Below, in pieces: positions 35,202 through 45,874 of a stretch of 64,000 nucleotides of DNA. Location of the stretch: positions 1,717,501 to 1,781,500 of the forward strand of contig NZ_CP046523.1 of the NCBI RefSeq assembly GCF_021497885.1, written 5' to 3'. The notes below the pieces were generated by a model, which was given only the letters and a program-made list of their open reading frames with translations, had not been told where the DNA came from and ran no database searches. The translations under genes were made by a program, and so were the position numbers. The stretch comes from Streptococcus oralis. GTDB taxonomy: Bacteria; Bacillota; Bacilli; Lactobacillales; Streptococcaceae. The first letter of the stretch is position 1. The number at the start of each line of letters is the position of its first letter.

Positions 35202-35318
35202 TTATCCTTGACGTTGTTTGTGTTTTGGATTTGCTGGGCAAATTACCATAACACGACCATTACGACGAATTACTTTACAGTATTCGCAAATTGGTTTGAC
35301 CGATGGTCTTACTTTCAT
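35202..35318 (-). CDS. rpmJ: 50S ribosomal protein L36
   Basis: 38 aa, a small gene between infA and rpsM. It starts [19 protein letters not shown] and ends NPKHKQRQG. The cysteines CEYC and a later C, with a His, form the zinc-binding ribbon, so this is the zinc-containing (C+) form. ATG at 35318 with a GGAGG site. Confidence 0.97.
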
Positions 35319-35342
35319 TTCTTATCCCTCCAAGTTTTTCGA

Positions 35343-35561
35343 TTATTTAAAGCGGTAAGTGATACGTCCACGTGTCAAGTCATATGGACTCATCTCGACA
35401 GTAACACGATCTCCCGCTAAAATACGAATATAGTTTTTACGAATTTTACCAGAAACTGTTGCTAAAATCTGATGTCCATTTTCAAGTTCAACCGTAAACA
35501 TTGCGTTAGGCATTGTATCAACTACTTTGCCTTCAACTTCAATCACATCGTCTTTTGCCAC
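35343..35561 (-). CDS. infA: Translation initiation factor IF-1
   Basis: 72 aa OB-fold protein that binds the ribosomal A site during initiation. Start is a GTG at 35561 ([22 protein letters not shown]) with GGAGG 9 nt upstream; a longer reading frame upstream is not needed. Ends [12 protein letters not shown]. First gene behind the internal promoter of the alpha operon. Confidence 0.97.
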   Translation of the reverse strand: MAKDDVIEVEGKVVDTMPNAMFTVELENGHQILATVSGKIRKNYIRILAGDRVTVEMSPYDLTRGRITYRFK

Positions 35562-35634
35562 GCAAAAGCACCTCCATAAATTTCGATTTGATGCCTCTAG
35601 ACACAGAGACAACAATTATAAGTCAGACTATCTC

Positions 35635-35663
35635 AGTATAACATTTGTAGCGATTTTTTGCAA
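35635..35663 (-). promoter_or_regulatory. Promoter upstream of infA (alpha operon)
   Basis: On the minus strand TTGCAA (35658-35663), 17-bp spacer, TATACT (35635-35640), just after the adk stop. A second TATAAT lies at 35615-35620. It lets infA-rpmJ-rpsM-rpsK-rpoA-rplQ be transcribed apart from the spc genes. Confidence 0.7.
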
Positions 35664-35677
35664 GTGTGAAAAACGCT

Positions 35678-36316
35678 TTATTTCAAATTTGTCAATACTT
35701 TTTCGATGTCTTTGAACACATCATTGATATCTTGATTTCCTTCAATATCGTGAACCAAACCTTTGGCACGGTAGTGAGCAATGATTGGTTCACCTTGGGC
35801 GATATTCACATCCAAGCGACGTTTCACTGTCTCAGGTTTATCATCTTCACGTTGGTAGTAATCTTCTTCTTTGTAGTCAACTGGTGGGTTGAAAACTTTG
35901 TGGAAGGTTTCACCTGTTTCGCGGTGGATGATACGGCCACTCAAACGTTCCAAGAGACAGTCTGGATTCACTTCAATGTTGATCACACCTTCCAATTCAA
36001 TACCAAGTTCAGCCAATGTTTTATCCAAGGCATGAGCTTGTTCAATCGTACGTGGGTAACCATCTAACAAGAAACCTGTTTCTTTGATATCATCCTGTGA
36101 CAGGCGTTCTTTAACAATACCATTTGTAACTTCATCTGGAACCAACTCACCTTTGTCGATGTATGACTTTGCAAGTAGACCCATTTCAGTTTGATTTGCC
36201 ATAGCAGCACGGAACATATCTCCAGTTGAAATGTGTGCCACGTGGAATTGTTCCACAATTTTAGCTGCTTGCGTTCCCTTACCTGCTCCAGGTAAGCCCA
36301 TAATCAAAAGATTCAT
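35678..36316 (-). CDS. adk: Adenylate kinase
   Basis: 212 aa. P-loop [17 protein letters not shown]-binding [10 protein letters not shown] and [12 protein letters not shown], then a LID domain without the four zinc cysteines ([20 protein letters not shown]). Interconverts ATP + AMP and 2 ADP. Downstream of secY with a 146-bp gap containing hairpins. Confidence 0.98.
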   Translation of the reverse strand: MNLLIMGLPGAGKGTQAAKIVEQFHVAHISTGDMFRAAMANQTEMGLLAKSYIDKGELVPDEVTNGIVKERLSQDDIKETGFLLDGYPRTIEQAHALDKTLAELGIELEGVINIEVNPDCLLERLSGRIIHRETGETFHKVFNPPVDYKEEDYYQREDDKPETVKRRLDVNIAQGEPIIAHYRAKGLVHDIEGNQDINDVFKDIEKVLTNLK

Positions 36317-36462
36317 GATCTGATCTCCTTATTTTGTATTTAAATAGAAGCAAAAAGCTAGTTTCAACTCCTATTTAAAAACAAAATAGAAGAGGGGAGA
36401 CGAAAGTCTCTCTTATAGGTAGACCTTCATACTCCACTCTCTAAGCAAAAGTAGTCTTGCTT
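36317..36462 (-). other. secY-adk intercistronic region with terminator-like hairpin
   Basis: On the minus strand AGAGAGAC-TTTC-GTCTC followed by CTATTTTGTTTTT, terminator-like, possibly reducing read-through from secY into adk. The infA promoter lies beyond adk. Confidence 0.45.
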
Positions 36463-37773
36463 TTATTCTGTTTTGTCCATGAAACCAACATACTTACGTT
36501 TCAATAGGTAACCTTCTAGCTGTTTGATTCCTTCGATACCTGTCGAAATAATGATCAAAAGACTAGTTCCCCCAAAAGCAACCGCTTCTGAGAGCCCAAA
36601 GACATCTTTTGCTACAATCGGCAAGATTGAAATCACACCAAGGAAAAGGGAACCGACGGTTGCAAGGCGACGAAGAAGTTTTGACATAAACTCTTCCGTT
36701 CCTTTACCTGGACGGACACCATGGATATAGGCTCCGCTCTTTTGCAAGTTTTCTGCTGCTTTCTCTGGATTGATCTGTACAAATGTATAGAAGAATGTAA
36801 AGAGAATAATCAGCAGTGCATACATGGCAACACCTGTTGGAGATGTTGTAGATAACATTTCCTGTGCTGTACGTACCCAAGCCCAATCATGACCTGTAGC
36901 GCTGACAAACTGAAGAATAGCCGCAGGTGCTGCTGTAATGGAACTTGCAAAGATAACTGGGATAACACCAGCAGGATTGACCTTCAAAGGAAGGTAAGAA
37001 CTGGATGGAGCACCTTGAGCAACTTTTGTATATTGGATCGGAATTTTATATTCTGCCTGTTGTACATATGTTGTAAAGTAAACAATCAACAAGACAGCGA
37101 TAATGAGAATAACGACAAATATAATAGATGACGTCAACCGATCACTTGGAATATTGACAAAATAGTCCACGTAGATGCCATGAATCATCTCTGGAATTGA
37201 AGCCACAATCCCTGCAAAGATAATCATAGACACCCCGTTACCATATCCCTTATCAGTGATTTGCTCCCCTAGCCAAGTAACAATCATAGTACCTGCAGTC
37301 AGGATAATACCAATCGTAACAAAGACTTGAGGGGTTAGATCTGTCGTTAATAATTTTGCACCAGATAGAGTATTAAAACCAGCAGTGATTCCGATTGATT
37401 GCACAAACGCAAGTACAAGCGCAATATAACGAGTCGCTTGGTTTATCTTTCTCCGTCCTACTTCCCCCTGCTTGCCCCACTCTACAAACTTTGGAACAAT
37501 ATCCATTTGTAGCAATTGAACAACGATGGAAGCTGTGATATACGGACTCACACCGAGTGCAAAAACCGAGAAGTTCTTCATGGCATTCCCTGAAACTAAA
37601 CTAAGCATGTTCAAGAAGGATAATCCACTCAAAGCTTCCAGACTTTTTGCGTTCACACCTGGTACAGTAATACTAGTCCCGATACGGAAGACAAGTATGA
37701 TAAAAATCGTAAAGAGAATTTTTGATCGTACTTTCTTAACCTTGAGGGCCTCTTTTAATAATTTAAAAAACAT
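36463..37773 (-). CDS. secY: Preprotein translocase subunit SecY
   Basis: 436 aa, ten membrane helices, the channel of the Sec translocon. It starts MFFKLLKEALKVKKVRSKI; the conserved plug and helix regions FRIGTSITVPGVN, SLLLIIISTGIEGIKQLEGYLLKRKY and the C-terminal FMDKTE are present. This is SecY1 of the spc operon, not SecY2 of the accessory system. 11 bp after rplO. Confidence 0.98.
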   Translation of the reverse strand: MFFKLLKEALKVKKVRSKILFTIFIILVFRIGTSITVPGVNAKSLEALSGLSFLNMLSLVSGNAMKNFSVFALGVSPYITASIVVQLLQMDIVPKFVEWGKQGEVGRRKINQATRYIALVLAFVQSIGITAGFNTLSGAKLLTTDLTPQVFVTIGIILTAGTMIVTWLGEQITDKGYGNGVSMIIFAGIVASIPEMIHGIYVDYFVNIPSDRLTSSIIFVVILIIAVLLIVYFTTYVQQAEYKIPIQYTKVAQGAPSSSYLPLKVNPAGVIPVIFASSITAAPAAILQFVSATGHDWAWVRTAQEMLSTTSPTGVAMYALLIILFTFFYTFVQINPEKAAENLQKSGAYIHGVRPGKGTEEFMSKLLRRLATVGSLFLGVISILPIVAKDVFGLSEAVAFGGTSLLIIISTGIEGIKQLEGYLLKRKYVGFMDKTE

Positions 37774-37784
37774 AGGTCACCTCT

Positions 37785-38225
37785 CTAGATGACTTCTACT
37801 GAACCACCTTTAGCAGTGATAGCTTCTTCAGCTGTTTTAGAGAATTTAGCTGCTTTCACAGTCAACTTCTTAGTCAACTCACCGTTACCAAGAATCTTAA
37901 CGCCTGATTTTTCAGCCTTTACAATTCCTGCTTCGATAAGAACAACTGGAGTAACTTCAGTACCATCTTCAAAAACGTTCAATTGATCAAGATTTACAAT
38001 TGCGTATTCTTTAGCGTTGATGTTAGTGAATCCACGTTTTGGAAGACGACGGAACAATGGAGTTTGTCCACCTTCAAAACCAAGGCGAACTCCGCCACCG
38101 CTACGAGCTTTTTGACCTTTTTGACCGCGACCAGATGTTTTACCGTTACCTGATGAAGTACCACGACCAACACGGTTACGTACTTTACGAGAACCTTCTG
38201 CAGGTTTCAATTCATGAAGTTTCAT
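37785..38225 (-). CDS. rplO: 50S ribosomal protein L15
   Basis: 146 aa; [44 protein letters not shown] is the extended basic N-terminal tail of L15. A 145-bp structured gap separates it from rpmD. Confidence 0.98.
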   Translation of the reverse strand: MKLHELKPAEGSRKVRNRVGRGTSSGNGKTSGRGQKGQKARSGGGVRLGFEGGQTPLFRRLPKRGFTNINAKEYAIVNLDQLNVFEDGTEVTPVVLIEAGIVKAEKSGVKILGNGELTKKLTVKAAKFSKTAEEAITAKGGSVEVI

Positions 38226-38370
38226 TATTATTTTCTCCTCTTTTGTAAAATGCTAGCGCCGATAAGAGAGAAAAGGTTGTCTCCCTTATCAACTCGCCTA
38301 TACATTCGTCATCTTAGATGACTATACCTAGTTTTAGGGGATGAGTATTGCCACATCCCCTAAAAATTCA
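38226..38370 (-). other. rpmD-rplO intercistronic hairpins
   Basis: Three hairpins on the minus strand: TTTTAGGGGATG ... CATCCCCTAAAA, GTCATC-TAA-GATGAC, and GATAAG-N18-CTTATC. The first has no U tract, so it is not a plain terminator. Possibly mRNA processing or autoregulation. Confidence 0.45.
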
Positions 38371-38553
38371 TTAGTTTACTTCTTCAACTGTTACCAAGTG
38401 AGATACTGCAGTGATCATACCACGAATAGCAGCGTTGTCTTCTTTGATAACAGAGCTGTTCAATTTGCCAAGTCCAAGTGCTACAACAGTTTTACGTTGT
38501 GATGGAATGCGTCCGATTGGAGACTTAGTCAAAGTAATTTTAATTTGAGCCAT
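38371..38553 (-). CDS. rpmD: 50S ribosomal protein L30
   Basis: 60 aa ([35 protein letters not shown]). Start chosen at the ATG at 38553, with AAGGGG upstream; the longer frame overlaps rpsE coding sequence. It follows rpsE in the spc order. Confidence 0.97.
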   Translation of the reverse strand: MAQIKITLTKSPIGRIPSQRKTVVALGLGKLNSSVIKEDNAAIRGMITAVSHLVTVEEVN

Positions 38554-38566
38554 TTTATCCCCTTTC

Positions 38567-39061
38567 TTATGCCAAATCAGAAACTGAGATACCACGAAGG
38601 GCAGCAACTTCTTCAGCGCGTTTCAATTGTTTCAAACCTTCAACAGTTGCGCGAACAATGTTGATTGGAGTGTTAGAACCAAGTGATTTAGATGTAATAT
38701 CTGCCACACCTGCCAATTCCACAACGGCACGAACTGCACCACCAGCGGCAACTCCAGAACCTTCTACAGCAGGTTTCAACAATACTTTAGCTCCACCGAA
38801 TTCTGAAAGAACTTCGTGTGGGATTGTTGTTCCAACCATAGGAACTTCAATCAAGTTTTTCTTAGCATCTTCCACTGCTTTGCGGATTGCTTCTGGAACT
38901 TCTTGAGCTTTACCAGTACCAAATCCTACGCGACCGTTGTGGTCACCAACAACAACAAGAGCTGCGAAACGAAGACGACGTCCACCTTTAACAACTTTTG
39001 TAACACGGTTGACAGCAACTACGCGTTCTTCTAATTCAACTGCATTGTCTTTAAATGCCAT
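38567..39061 (-). CDS. rpsE: 30S ribosomal protein S5
   Basis: 164 aa; [44 protein letters not shown] is the double-stranded RNA-binding and fidelity region of S5, followed by the C-terminal domain with [12 protein letters not shown]. 17 bp after rplR. Confidence 0.98.
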   Translation of the reverse strand: MAFKDNAVELEERVVAVNRVTKVVKGGRRLRFAALVVVGDHNGRVGFGTGKAQEVPEAIRKAVEDAKKNLIEVPMVGTTIPHEVLSEFGGAKVLLKPAVEGSGVAAGGAVRAVVELAGVADITSKSLGSNTPINIVRATVEGLKQLKRAEEVAALRGISVSDLA

Positions 39062-39078
39062 TTTCTAGTGTCCTCCTA

Positions 39079-39435
39079 TTAGAATTTCAATCCGTTTTCA
39101 CGAGCTGCATCAGCCAAAGCTTTCACACGTCCGTGATATAGATATCCACCGCGGTCGAACACCACTTCTGAAATACCTTTAGCGTTTGCACGTTCTGCAA
39201 CGAGTTTACCGACAGTAACGGCTTGTTCAGTTTTAGTTCCTTTTGAAACTTCTTTGTCAAGAGTTGAAGCACTTGCGAGCGTTACACCCGCTACGTCATC
39301 AATCACTTGAGCGTAGATGCCTGTATTAGAACGGAATACGTTCAAACGTGGGCGATCAGCAGTTCCAGAGAGTTTTCCGCGAACGCGACGGTGGCGTTTT
39401 TGGCGGAGTTTGTTTTTATCTGGTTTAGAAATCAC
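39079..39435 (-). CDS. rplR: 50S ribosomal protein L18
   Basis: 118 aa starting at a GTG (39435; [24 protein letters not shown]) and ending [11 protein letters not shown]. It binds 5S rRNA with L5 and L25. An upstream ATG in frame lacks a good ribosome site and lies beyond GAGGTG, so I prefer the GTG. Confidence 0.95.
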   Translation of the reverse strand: MISKPDKNKLRQKRHRRVRGKLSGTADRPRLNVFRSNTGIYAQVIDDVAGVTLASASTLDKEVSKGTKTEQAVTVGKLVAERANAKGISEVVFDRGGYLYHGRVKALADAARENGLKF

Positions 39436-39518
39436 AGTTTTCACCTCTTTAGTTTTAAATCGTGTGCTATGCACTAAGTTGGAAAATAGGTTGGTGGTTA
39501 AAAATCAACCACTCAACA

Positions 39519-40055
39519 TTATTTACCTGTTTTACCTTCTTTACGGCGAACGAATTCACCAACGTAACGGATACCTTTACCTTTATATGGTTCTGGTGAA
39601 CGAAGGCTACGTACGTAAGCAGCTGTTTGACCAACTACTTCTTTTGAAATTCCGCTAACAACGATTGTTGTTGGGTTTGGAAGTTCAAAAGTAATTCCTT
39701 CTGGAGCTTCAACTTCGTCTGGATGAGATTTACCAACAGCCAAAACAAGTTTAGATCCTTGAAGTTGTGCACGGTAACCAACCCCACGCATTTCAAGTTC
39801 TTTCTTGAATCCTTCTGATACACCAACAACCATGTTGTTCAAAAGGGCACGAGTAGTTCCGTGGATTGTTTTCATTTCTTTTGAATCGTTTGGACGGTGA
39901 AGAGTTACTTCAGTACCTTCCACACGAATTTCAATATCTTTTGAGAACTCACGAGTAAGTTCTCCTTTAGGTCCTTTTACAGTTACAACGTTGTCATTGT
40001 TAGTGATTTCAACACCAGCAGGCAACACGATAACTTTATTACCAATACGTGACAT
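39519..40055 (-). CDS. rplF: 50S ribosomal protein L6
   Basis: 178 aa with two L6 repeats; [17 protein letters not shown] and the C-terminal [27 protein letters not shown]. Located near the factor-binding centre. Preceded by an unusually long, structured gap after rpsH. Confidence 0.98.
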   Translation of the reverse strand: MSRIGNKVIVLPAGVEITNNDNVVTVKGPKGELTREFSKDIEIRVEGTEVTLHRPNDSKEMKTIHGTTRALLNNMVVGVSEGFKKELEMRGVGYRAQLQGSKLVLAVGKSHPDEVEAPEGITFELPNPTTIVVSGISKEVVGQTAAYVRSLRSPEPYKGKGIRYVGEFVRRKEGKTGK

Positions 40056-40242
40056 GTTTATTTTCTCCTGTTAAATTGTCAGGCCAGAATGGCCAGTTTT
40101 CACGGGGTTAAATCGATTTCTCGATTTAAAGGAATATTTAGGTTTCGATTTCAAAGTGAATCTAGGCATCGTCTCGCAGGCATAACTTTGGGTTAGGCAA
40201 GAGACGATAACGAAGAGTCACAAAGAAATTGGGAGCTAAATA
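40056..40242 (-). other. rpsH-rplF intercistronic structured region
   Basis: 187 bp without a gene. On the minus strand ATCGTCTC ... GAGACGAT (8-bp stem) and TTAAATCG-AGAAAT-CGATTTAA (8-bp stem) are followed by a GGCC-ATTCT-GGCC repeat shortly before the rplF ribosome site. Candidate regulatory RNA. Confidence 0.5.
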
Positions 40243-40641
40243 TTACCAAACGTAAGCGATAACTTCTCCACCAACGTTCTTTTGGCGAGCTTCTTTATCA
40301 GTAAGCAAACCTTCAGAAGTTGAAAGGATAGCAATTCCAAGTCCGTTAAGAACTTTTGGAAGATCTTCACGTTTTTTGTAGACACGAAGCCCTGGTTTAG
40401 AAACACGTTTCAAGTTAGTGATAACTTTTTCACCGTTTGGTCCGTATTTAAGGAATACACGGATGATGCCTTGTTTGTCATCTTCGATGATTTCTACGTT
40501 CTTAACAAAACCTTCGCGTTTAAGGATTTCAGCAATCCCTTTTTTGATGTTTGATGCAGGTACTTCAAGTACTTCGTGTTTCGCTTGGTTAGCGTTACGA
40601 ATACGAGTTAGGAAGTCTGCGATTGGGTCAGTCATAACCAT
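40243..40641 (-). CDS. rpsH: 30S ribosomal protein S8
   Basis: 132 aa; [40 protein letters not shown] and the C-terminal [32 protein letters not shown]8 binds 16S rRNA helix 21 and in E. coli represses the spc operon. Long structured gaps lie on both sides here. Confidence 0.98.
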   Translation of the reverse strand: MVMTDPIADFLTRIRNANQAKHEVLEVPASNIKKGIAEILKREGFVKNVEIIEDDKQGIIRVFLKYGPNGEKVITNLKRVSKPGLRVYKKREDLPKVLNGLGIAILSTSEGLLTDKEARQKNVGGEVIAYVW

Positions 40642-40855
40642 TTTGTTTTTCTCCTCTTACTAGTAGTTTGCAAGTTGCACTTGCTAGTTAATGATTGAGC
40701 TGGGCTCAGATAGTATTGACACATTCAAATGAGAGAACTCTTATTTGAACACGAGCTACAACCTGTGCAAAAAAAGATAAATTTGTTTTGGAGCATCGCT
40801 CCTTCTCCAATTTTCCTATTTTTGCTGTGGTTGTTACGCTCTTTGTATCATGATA
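40642..40855 (-). other. rpsN-rpsH intercistronic structured region
   Basis: 214 bp, the longest gap of the ribosomal cluster. Minus-strand hairpins GGAGC-GAT-GCTCC and GCAAGT-GCA-ACTTGC. No ORF with a ribosome site was found. Confidence 0.45.
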
Positions 40856-41041
40856 TTACCAAGATGCTTTTGTTACACCAGGAATTTGTCCTTTGTAAGC
40901 TAATTCACGGAAGCAAACACGGCAAAGTTTAAATTTGCGGTAAACTGAATGTGGACGACCACATTTTTCACAACGAGTATAAGCTTGAGTAGAGAACTTC
41001 GCTGGACGTTTGTTCTTAGCAATCATTGATTTTTTAGCCAT
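40856..41041 (-). CDS. rpsN: 30S ribosomal protein S14, zinc-binding type
   Basis: 61 aa short form (type Z) with [23 protein letters not shown], the CxxC...CxxC zinc site. The longer zinc-free paralogue used under zinc limitation is not in this window. 17 bp after rplE. Confidence 0.97.
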
Positions 41042-41058
41042 TAGATTTACCTCCTATA

Positions 41059-41601
41059 TTATTTTGCAAAAGGCATTCCAAGGCCTGTAAGCAATGCACG
41101 TGACTCTTCGTCAGTGTTAGCAGTTGTTACGATAACGATGTCAAGACCACGAGTTTTGTCAACGTCATCAAAGTTGATTTCTGGGAAGATCAATTGTTCT
41201 TTCACACCAAGTGTGTAGTTTCCACGTCCATCAAATGATTTTGTTGGAACACCGTGGAAGTCACGTACACGTGGAAGTGAAACTGAAACCAATTTGTCCA
41301 AGAATTCGTACATACGTTCACCACGAAGGGTAACTTTTGCACCGATCGCTACACCTTCACGAAGACGGAAGCCGGCGATTGATTTTTTAGCTTTAGTGAT
41401 AAGTGGTTTTTGACCTGAGATGAGTGCCAATTCTTCAGCAGCTTTTTCAAGGCTTTTAGCGTTTGATACAGCTTCACCAACACCCATGTTCAAAACGATC
41501 TTATCTACTTTAGGCACAGCCATCACTGATGAGTAGTTAAATTGTTCTGTCAAAGCAGGAACTACTTCATTAAGATATTTTTCTTTTAAACGATTTGCCA
41601 T
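41059..41601 (-). CDS. rplE: 50S ribosomal protein L5
   Basis: 180 aa; [44 protein letters not shown] and [22 protein letters not shown]. Binds 5S rRNA and bridges to S13. Confidence 0.98.
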   Translation of the reverse strand: MANRLKEKYLNEVVPALTEQFNYSSVMAVPKVDKIVLNMGVGEAVSNAKSLEKAAEELALISGQKPLITKAKKSIAGFRLREGVAIGAKVTLRGERMYEFLDKLVSVSLPRVRDFHGVPTKSFDGRGNYTLGVKEQLIFPEINFDDVDKTRGLDIVIVTTANTDEESRALLTGLGMPFAK

Positions 41602-41624
41602 TATACTTCTCCTTTCCTTCGTGA

Positions 41625-41930
41625 TTAATCAAGCACTTCGCCTGATTTTTTGTTGTAGCGAACTTTCTTACCGTCTACAAATTTGTAACCAACACGACCA
41701 GCTACACCATTTTTATCCAATACTTGAACATTTGATACGTGGATAGCTGCTTCTTTCTCGATGATACCACCTTGAGGAAGCTCGTTAGTTGGACGTTGGT
41801 GTTTCTTAACGATGTTAACACCTTCAACGATAACTTTGTTTACTTTTGGAAGGGCAGTAAGGACAACAGCTTCTGTTCCCTTATCTTTACCAGCGATTAC
41901 GCGAACTTTGTCGCCTTTTTTTACAAACAT
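41625..41930 (-). CDS. rplX: 50S ribosomal protein L24
   Basis: 101 aa; [44 protein letters not shown] is the KOW motif of L24, an early assembly protein. A 77-bp gap before it holds CCCTAGC-TTCAA-GCTAGGG. Confidence 0.98.
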
Positions 41931-42007
41931 TAGGTTTCTCCTTGATTTTTCTTACGCCCACAAGGGCACCCTAGCTTGAAGCTAGGGGACTAGTTTGTTT
42001 CTAAAAA

Positions 42008-42376
42008 TTAAAGTACTTCTGGAGCAAGTGACACAATCTTCATGAAGCCACCTTCACGCAATTCACGTGCAACTGGGCCAAAGATACGTGTTCCGCGAGG
42101 AGTTTTGTCTTCACGGATGATAACTGCTGCGTTTTCGTCAAACTTGATGTATGAACCATCAGCACGACGAGCACCTGATTTAGTACGAACGATAACAGCT
42201 TTTACAACGTCACCTTTTTTAACCGCACCACCAGGAGTAGCTTGTTTTACAGATGCCACAATGACATCACCGATGTTCGCAAATTTACGTTTAGAACCAC
42301 CAAGAACTTTGATAGTCAAGATTTCGCGTGCACCGCTGTTGTCTGCGACTTTCAAACGAGTTTCTGTTTGAATCAT
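42008..42376 (-). CDS. rplN: 50S ribosomal protein L14
   Basis: 122 aa; [44 protein letters not shown]. It contacts 16S rRNA at a subunit bridge. Between rpsQ and rplX. Confidence 0.98.
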   Translation of the reverse strand: MIQTETRLKVADNSGAREILTIKVLGGSKRKFANIGDVIVASVKQATPGGAVKKGDVVKAVIVRTKSGARRADGSYIKFDENAAVIIREDKTPRGTRIFGPVARELREGGFMKIVSLAPEVL

Positions 42377-42401
42377 TTCAGTTTTCTCCTTTCAGGCTTG
42401 A

Positions 42402-42662
42402 TTAGATGATGACCGCTTCTTCAACAACTTCTACAAGACGGAAACGTTTTGTAGCTGAAAGCGGACGAGTTTCCATGATACGTACGATATCGCCTTCTTT
42501 GGCAACATTGTTTTCATCATGTGCTTTGTATTTTTTAGAGTAGTTAATACGTTTACCATAGACTGGGTGGTTACGTTTTGTTTCAACTACAACTGTGATT
42601 GTCTTGTCCATTTTGTCAGATACAACACGTCCAACAAGAACTTTACGATTATTGCGTTCCAT
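42402..42662 (-). CDS. rpsQ: 30S ribosomal protein S17
   Basis: 86 aa OB-fold protein; [44 protein letters not shown]. Primary 16S rRNA binder. Confidence 0.98.
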
Positions 42663-42686
42663 TGAAATTTCTCCTTCCCTAGTCTA

Positions 42687-42893
42687 TTATTTCGCTTCAG
42701 ATTGAACTGTTTTGATACGAGCGATTTGTTTTTTAACTTCTTTCAAGCGAGCTGTTTGTTCCAATTGACCAGTAGCAGCTTGGAAACGAAGTTCAAACAA
42801 TTCTTTTTTCAATTCGTTTTCGCGCTTCGCGAGTTCTTCTTGAGAAAGACCACGAAGTTCTTTAACAAATTCTTTTACTTCATTAAGTTTCAT
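42687..42893 (-). CDS. rpmC: 50S ribosomal protein L29
   Basis: 68 aa, two-helix protein; [46 protein letters not shown]. Near the exit tunnel, docking trigger factor with L23. Confidence 0.97.
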
Positions 42894-42902
42894 GCCTTCT
42901 CC

Positions 42903-43316
42903 TTATTCTGCTTCACGTTTTACGAATTTACATTTAACTGGCAATTTGTGGCTAGCAAGACGAAGCGCTTCGCGAGCGATCTCTTCAGATACACCAGCAA
43001 CTTCAAACATCACTTTACCACGTTTAACTGGTGCTACCCAACCTTCAGGTGCCCCTTTACCAGATCCCATACGCACACCGATAGCTTTAGCAGTGTATGA
43101 TTTGTGTGGGAAGATTTTAATCCAAACTTTACCACCACGTTTCATGTAACGAGTCATGGCGATACGAGCAGCTTCGATTTGGCGGTTAGTGATCCAGTGG
43201 CTAGTTGTAGCTTGAAGACCGTATTCACCGAAAGCTACTTCTTTTCCACCTTTTGCTTCACCGCGCATTTTTCCACGGAATTCACGACGGTGTTTAACAC
43301 GTTTAGGTACTAACAT
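42903..43316 (-). CDS. rplP: 50S ribosomal protein L16
   Basis: 137 aa; [70 protein letters not shown]. Helps position tRNA in the A site. 3 bp after rpsC. Confidence 0.98.
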   Translation of the reverse strand: MLVPKRVKHRREFRGKMRGEAKGGKEVAFGEYGLQATTSHWITNRQIEAARIAMTRYMKRGGKVWIKIFPHKSYTAKAIGVRMGSGKGAPEGWVAPVKRGKVMFEVAGVSEEIAREALRLASHKLPVKCKFVKREAE

Positions 43317-43319
43317 TGG

Positions 43320-43973
43320 TTATTTACCTCCTTTAGTGTTTTTACGAGCTGGAAGAACTTCACCACGGTAGATCCATACTTTAACACCAAGTTTACCGTA
43401 TGTAGTATCTGCTTCTTCCCAAGCGTAATCGATATCTGCACGAAGTGTGTGAAGTGGAACAGTTCCTTCAGAGTATCCTTCAGCACGGGCGATATCTGCA
43501 CCGTTCAAACGACCTGATACTTGAGTTTTGATTCCTTTAGCTCCAGCACGCATTGCACGTTGGATTGCTTGTTTTTGTGCACGACGGAAAGCAACACGTT
43601 GCTCCAATTGACGAGCAATTCCTTCACCTACAAGATGAGCATCCAAATCAGGTTGTTTGATTTCGATGATGTTGATGTGTACTTGTTTTCCAGTCAATTT
43701 GTTAAGTTTTGCACGGAGTGCATCAACGTTAGCACCACCTTTACCGATAACCATACCTGGTTTAGCAGTGTGAAGTGAAACGTTAACTTTGTTTACTGCG
43801 CGTTCGATTTCGATAGTTGAAACTGCTGCGTCAGCAAGTTCTTTTTGAACGAATTTACGGATTGCAAGATCTTCATGAAGGTAATCCGCGTATTCTTTTT
43901 CAGCATACCATTTGGCATCCCAATCACGGATGATGCCGACACGCATACCAATTGGATGTACTTTTTGACCCAC
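43320..43973 (-). CDS. rpsC: 30S ribosomal protein S3
   Basis: 217 aa; [26 protein letters not shown], a KH domain ([30 protein letters not shown]) and the C-terminal domain ending in a basic tail. Lines the mRNA entry channel. Confidence 0.98.
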
Positions 43974-43985
43974 GATTTTACCTCC

Positions 43986-44330
43986 TTATTTTTCTGCAAC
44001 AGCTACAGTGATGTGAGCTGTACGTTTGTTGATTGGTGAAGCTGAACCTTTCGCACGTGGACGGAAACGTTTCATAGTTGGTCCTTCGTTTGCGAATGCT
44101 TCAGATACTACCAAGTTAGCTTTGTCCAAACCAAAGTTGTTTTCAGCGTTAGCTACAGCTGAATTCAAAACTTTCAAGATGATTTCAGCAGCTTTGTTTG
44201 GTGTGAATGTCAAGATTGCAATAGCATCGGCTACGCTTTTACCACGGATGTTGTCAAGAACAAGACGTGATTTACGAGGTGAAACACGTACTGTACGAGC
44301 CATTGCTTTAGCTGAAGTAATTTCTGCCAT
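43986..44330 (-). CDS. rplV: 50S ribosomal protein L22
   Basis: 114 aa; [46 protein letters not shown] and the exit-tunnel loop region [20 protein letters not shown], where macrolide-resistance mutations occur. The loop shows no obvious change. Confidence 0.98.
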   Translation of the reverse strand: MAEITSAKAMARTVRVSPRKSRLVLDNIRGKSVADAIAILTFTPNKAAEIILKVLNSAVANAENNFGLDKANLVVSEAFANEGPTMKRFRPRAKGSASPINKRTAHITVAVAEK

Positions 44331-44341
44331 TTATGTTCTCC

Positions 44342-44623
44342 TTATTTTCTACGTGTTTTCTTGTCGTCTGCAGCATGACCTTTGTAAGTACGAGTTGGTG
44401 CAAATTCACCAAGTTTGTGACCTACCATGTCTTCTTGGATGTAAACAGGTACGTGTTTACGTCCGTCATAAACTGCAATAGTGTAACCAATGAAACTTGG
44501 GAAGATCGTTGAACGACGTGACCAAGTTTTGATAACTTTTTTCTTTTCGTCGTTAGCTTGAGCTTCAACTTTTTTCATCAAATGCTCATCGACGAAAGGT
44601 CCTTTTTTAAGACTGCGTCCCAT
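44342..44623 (-). CDS. rpsS: 30S ribosomal protein S19
   Basis: 93 aa from the ATG at 44623 ([22 protein letters not shown]) with AAGGAG upstream; the longer frame is non-coding leader. It ends in the basic tail DDKKTRRK. A 103-bp hairpin-bearing gap separates it from rplB. Confidence 0.97.
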
Positions 44624-44726
44624 TTTTATGTTTTCTCCTTTAAATATTGTACCACAGCGGCTTGCGCTCACATGGAGCGCTACCGAGCTGGCGGATTTCC
44701 TAGTTGCTTAAGCGACTAGTTTACTA
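44624..44726 (-). other. rplB-rpsS intercistronic hairpins
   Basis: On the minus strand CTAGT-CGCTTAAGCA-ACTAG and GCGCTC-CATGT-GAGCGC. TGGTACAAT just before the rpsS ribosome site could act as a weak extended -10. Confidence 0.4.
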
Positions 44727-45560
44727 TTATTTCTCGTTGCGACGACGAACGATAAGTTTGTCAGATTTCGCTTTCTTGTTACGAGTTTTAAGACCAAGAG
44801 CAGGTTTGCCCCATGGAGTAGATGGTGCTTTACGACCAACTGGTGCTTTACCTTCACCACCACCGTGTGGGTGATCGTTAGGGTTCATTACAGAACCACG
44901 AACTGTTGGGCGGATACCTTTCCAACGGCTACGTCCCGCTTTACCAAGGTTCACAAGTCCATGTTGTTCGTTTCCGACAACACCAACTGTAGCACGACAA
45001 GTTCCAAGAATCATACGAACTTCGCCAGATTGAAGACGAACAAGAACGTATTTACCTTCTTGACCTAATACTTGAGCAGAAGCTCCAGCTGCACGGACCA
45101 ATTCTCCACCACGACCTGGTTTCAACTCGATGTTGTGGATCAAAGTACCAACTGGGATGTTTGCAAGTGGAAGAGCGTTTCCGACTTTGATATCTGCTTC
45201 AGGACCTGAAACGATACGTTGACCAACTTCAAGACCTTTTGGAGCGATGATGTATGCTTTCACACCGTCAGTGTAGTGTACAAGAGCGATGTTTGCAGAA
45301 CGGTTTGGATCGTACTCGATTGTTTTAACAACTGCTTCAACGTTGTCTTTGTTACGTTTGAAGTCAACCAAACGGTAGAAACGTTTGTGTCCACCACCTT
45401 GGTGACGAACAGTGATACGACCGTTGTTGTTACGACCAGCCTTGTTCTTCAAAGCAACAAGCAATGATTTTTCAGGAGTGCTTGTTGTGATTTCAGCGAA
45501 ATCCAAAGAAGTCATATTACGGCGACCGTTTGTTGTTGGTTTATAAACACGAATTCCCAC
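44727..45560 (-). CDS. rplB: 50S ribosomal protein L2
   Basis: 277 aa; [25 protein letters not shown], the RNA-binding OB and SH3-like domains, and the conserved [32 protein letters not shown] near the peptidyl transferase centre. Confidence 0.98.
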   Translation of the reverse strand: MGIRVYKPTTNGRRNMTSLDFAEITTSTPEKSLLVALKNKAGRNNNGRITVRHQGGGHKRFYRLVDFKRNKDNVEAVVKTIEYDPNRSANIALVHYTDGVKAYIIAPKGLEVGQRIVSGPEADIKVGNALPLANIPVGTLIHNIELKPGRGGELVRAAGASAQVLGQEGKYVLVRLQSGEVRMILGTCRATVGVVGNEQHGLVNLGKAGRSRWKGIRPTVRGSVMNPNDHPHGGGEGKAPVGRKAPSTPWGKPALGLKTRNKKAKSDKLIVRRRNEK

Positions 45561-45577
45561 GATATTTCCTCCTTAGA

Positions 45578-45874
45578 TTATTCAGCTTCAGCAGCAAACA
45601 ACTCGATTGCTTTTGAATCAGCTGTAAGAGTGATGATAGCTTTTTTAGTTTTGTTAGTAAAACCAGTGTAACGTCCAACACGCTTAGCTTTAGGTTTTAC
45701 GTTGATTGTGTTAACATTTGCAACTTTAACACCTTCGAAAGCAGCTTCAACAGCTTGCTTGATCAAAAGTTTGTGTGCACGAGTGTCAACTTCAAATACA
45801 TATTTACCTGCTTCAAGTTGAGCCATTGAGCTTTCAGTGATGACAGGTTTTTTGATAACATCATACAAATTCAT
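45578..45874 (-). CDS. rplW: 50S ribosomal protein L23
   Basis: 98 aa; [46 protein letters not shown]. Dock for trigger factor and SRP at the tunnel exit. Shares one base with the rplD stop. Confidence 0.98.
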
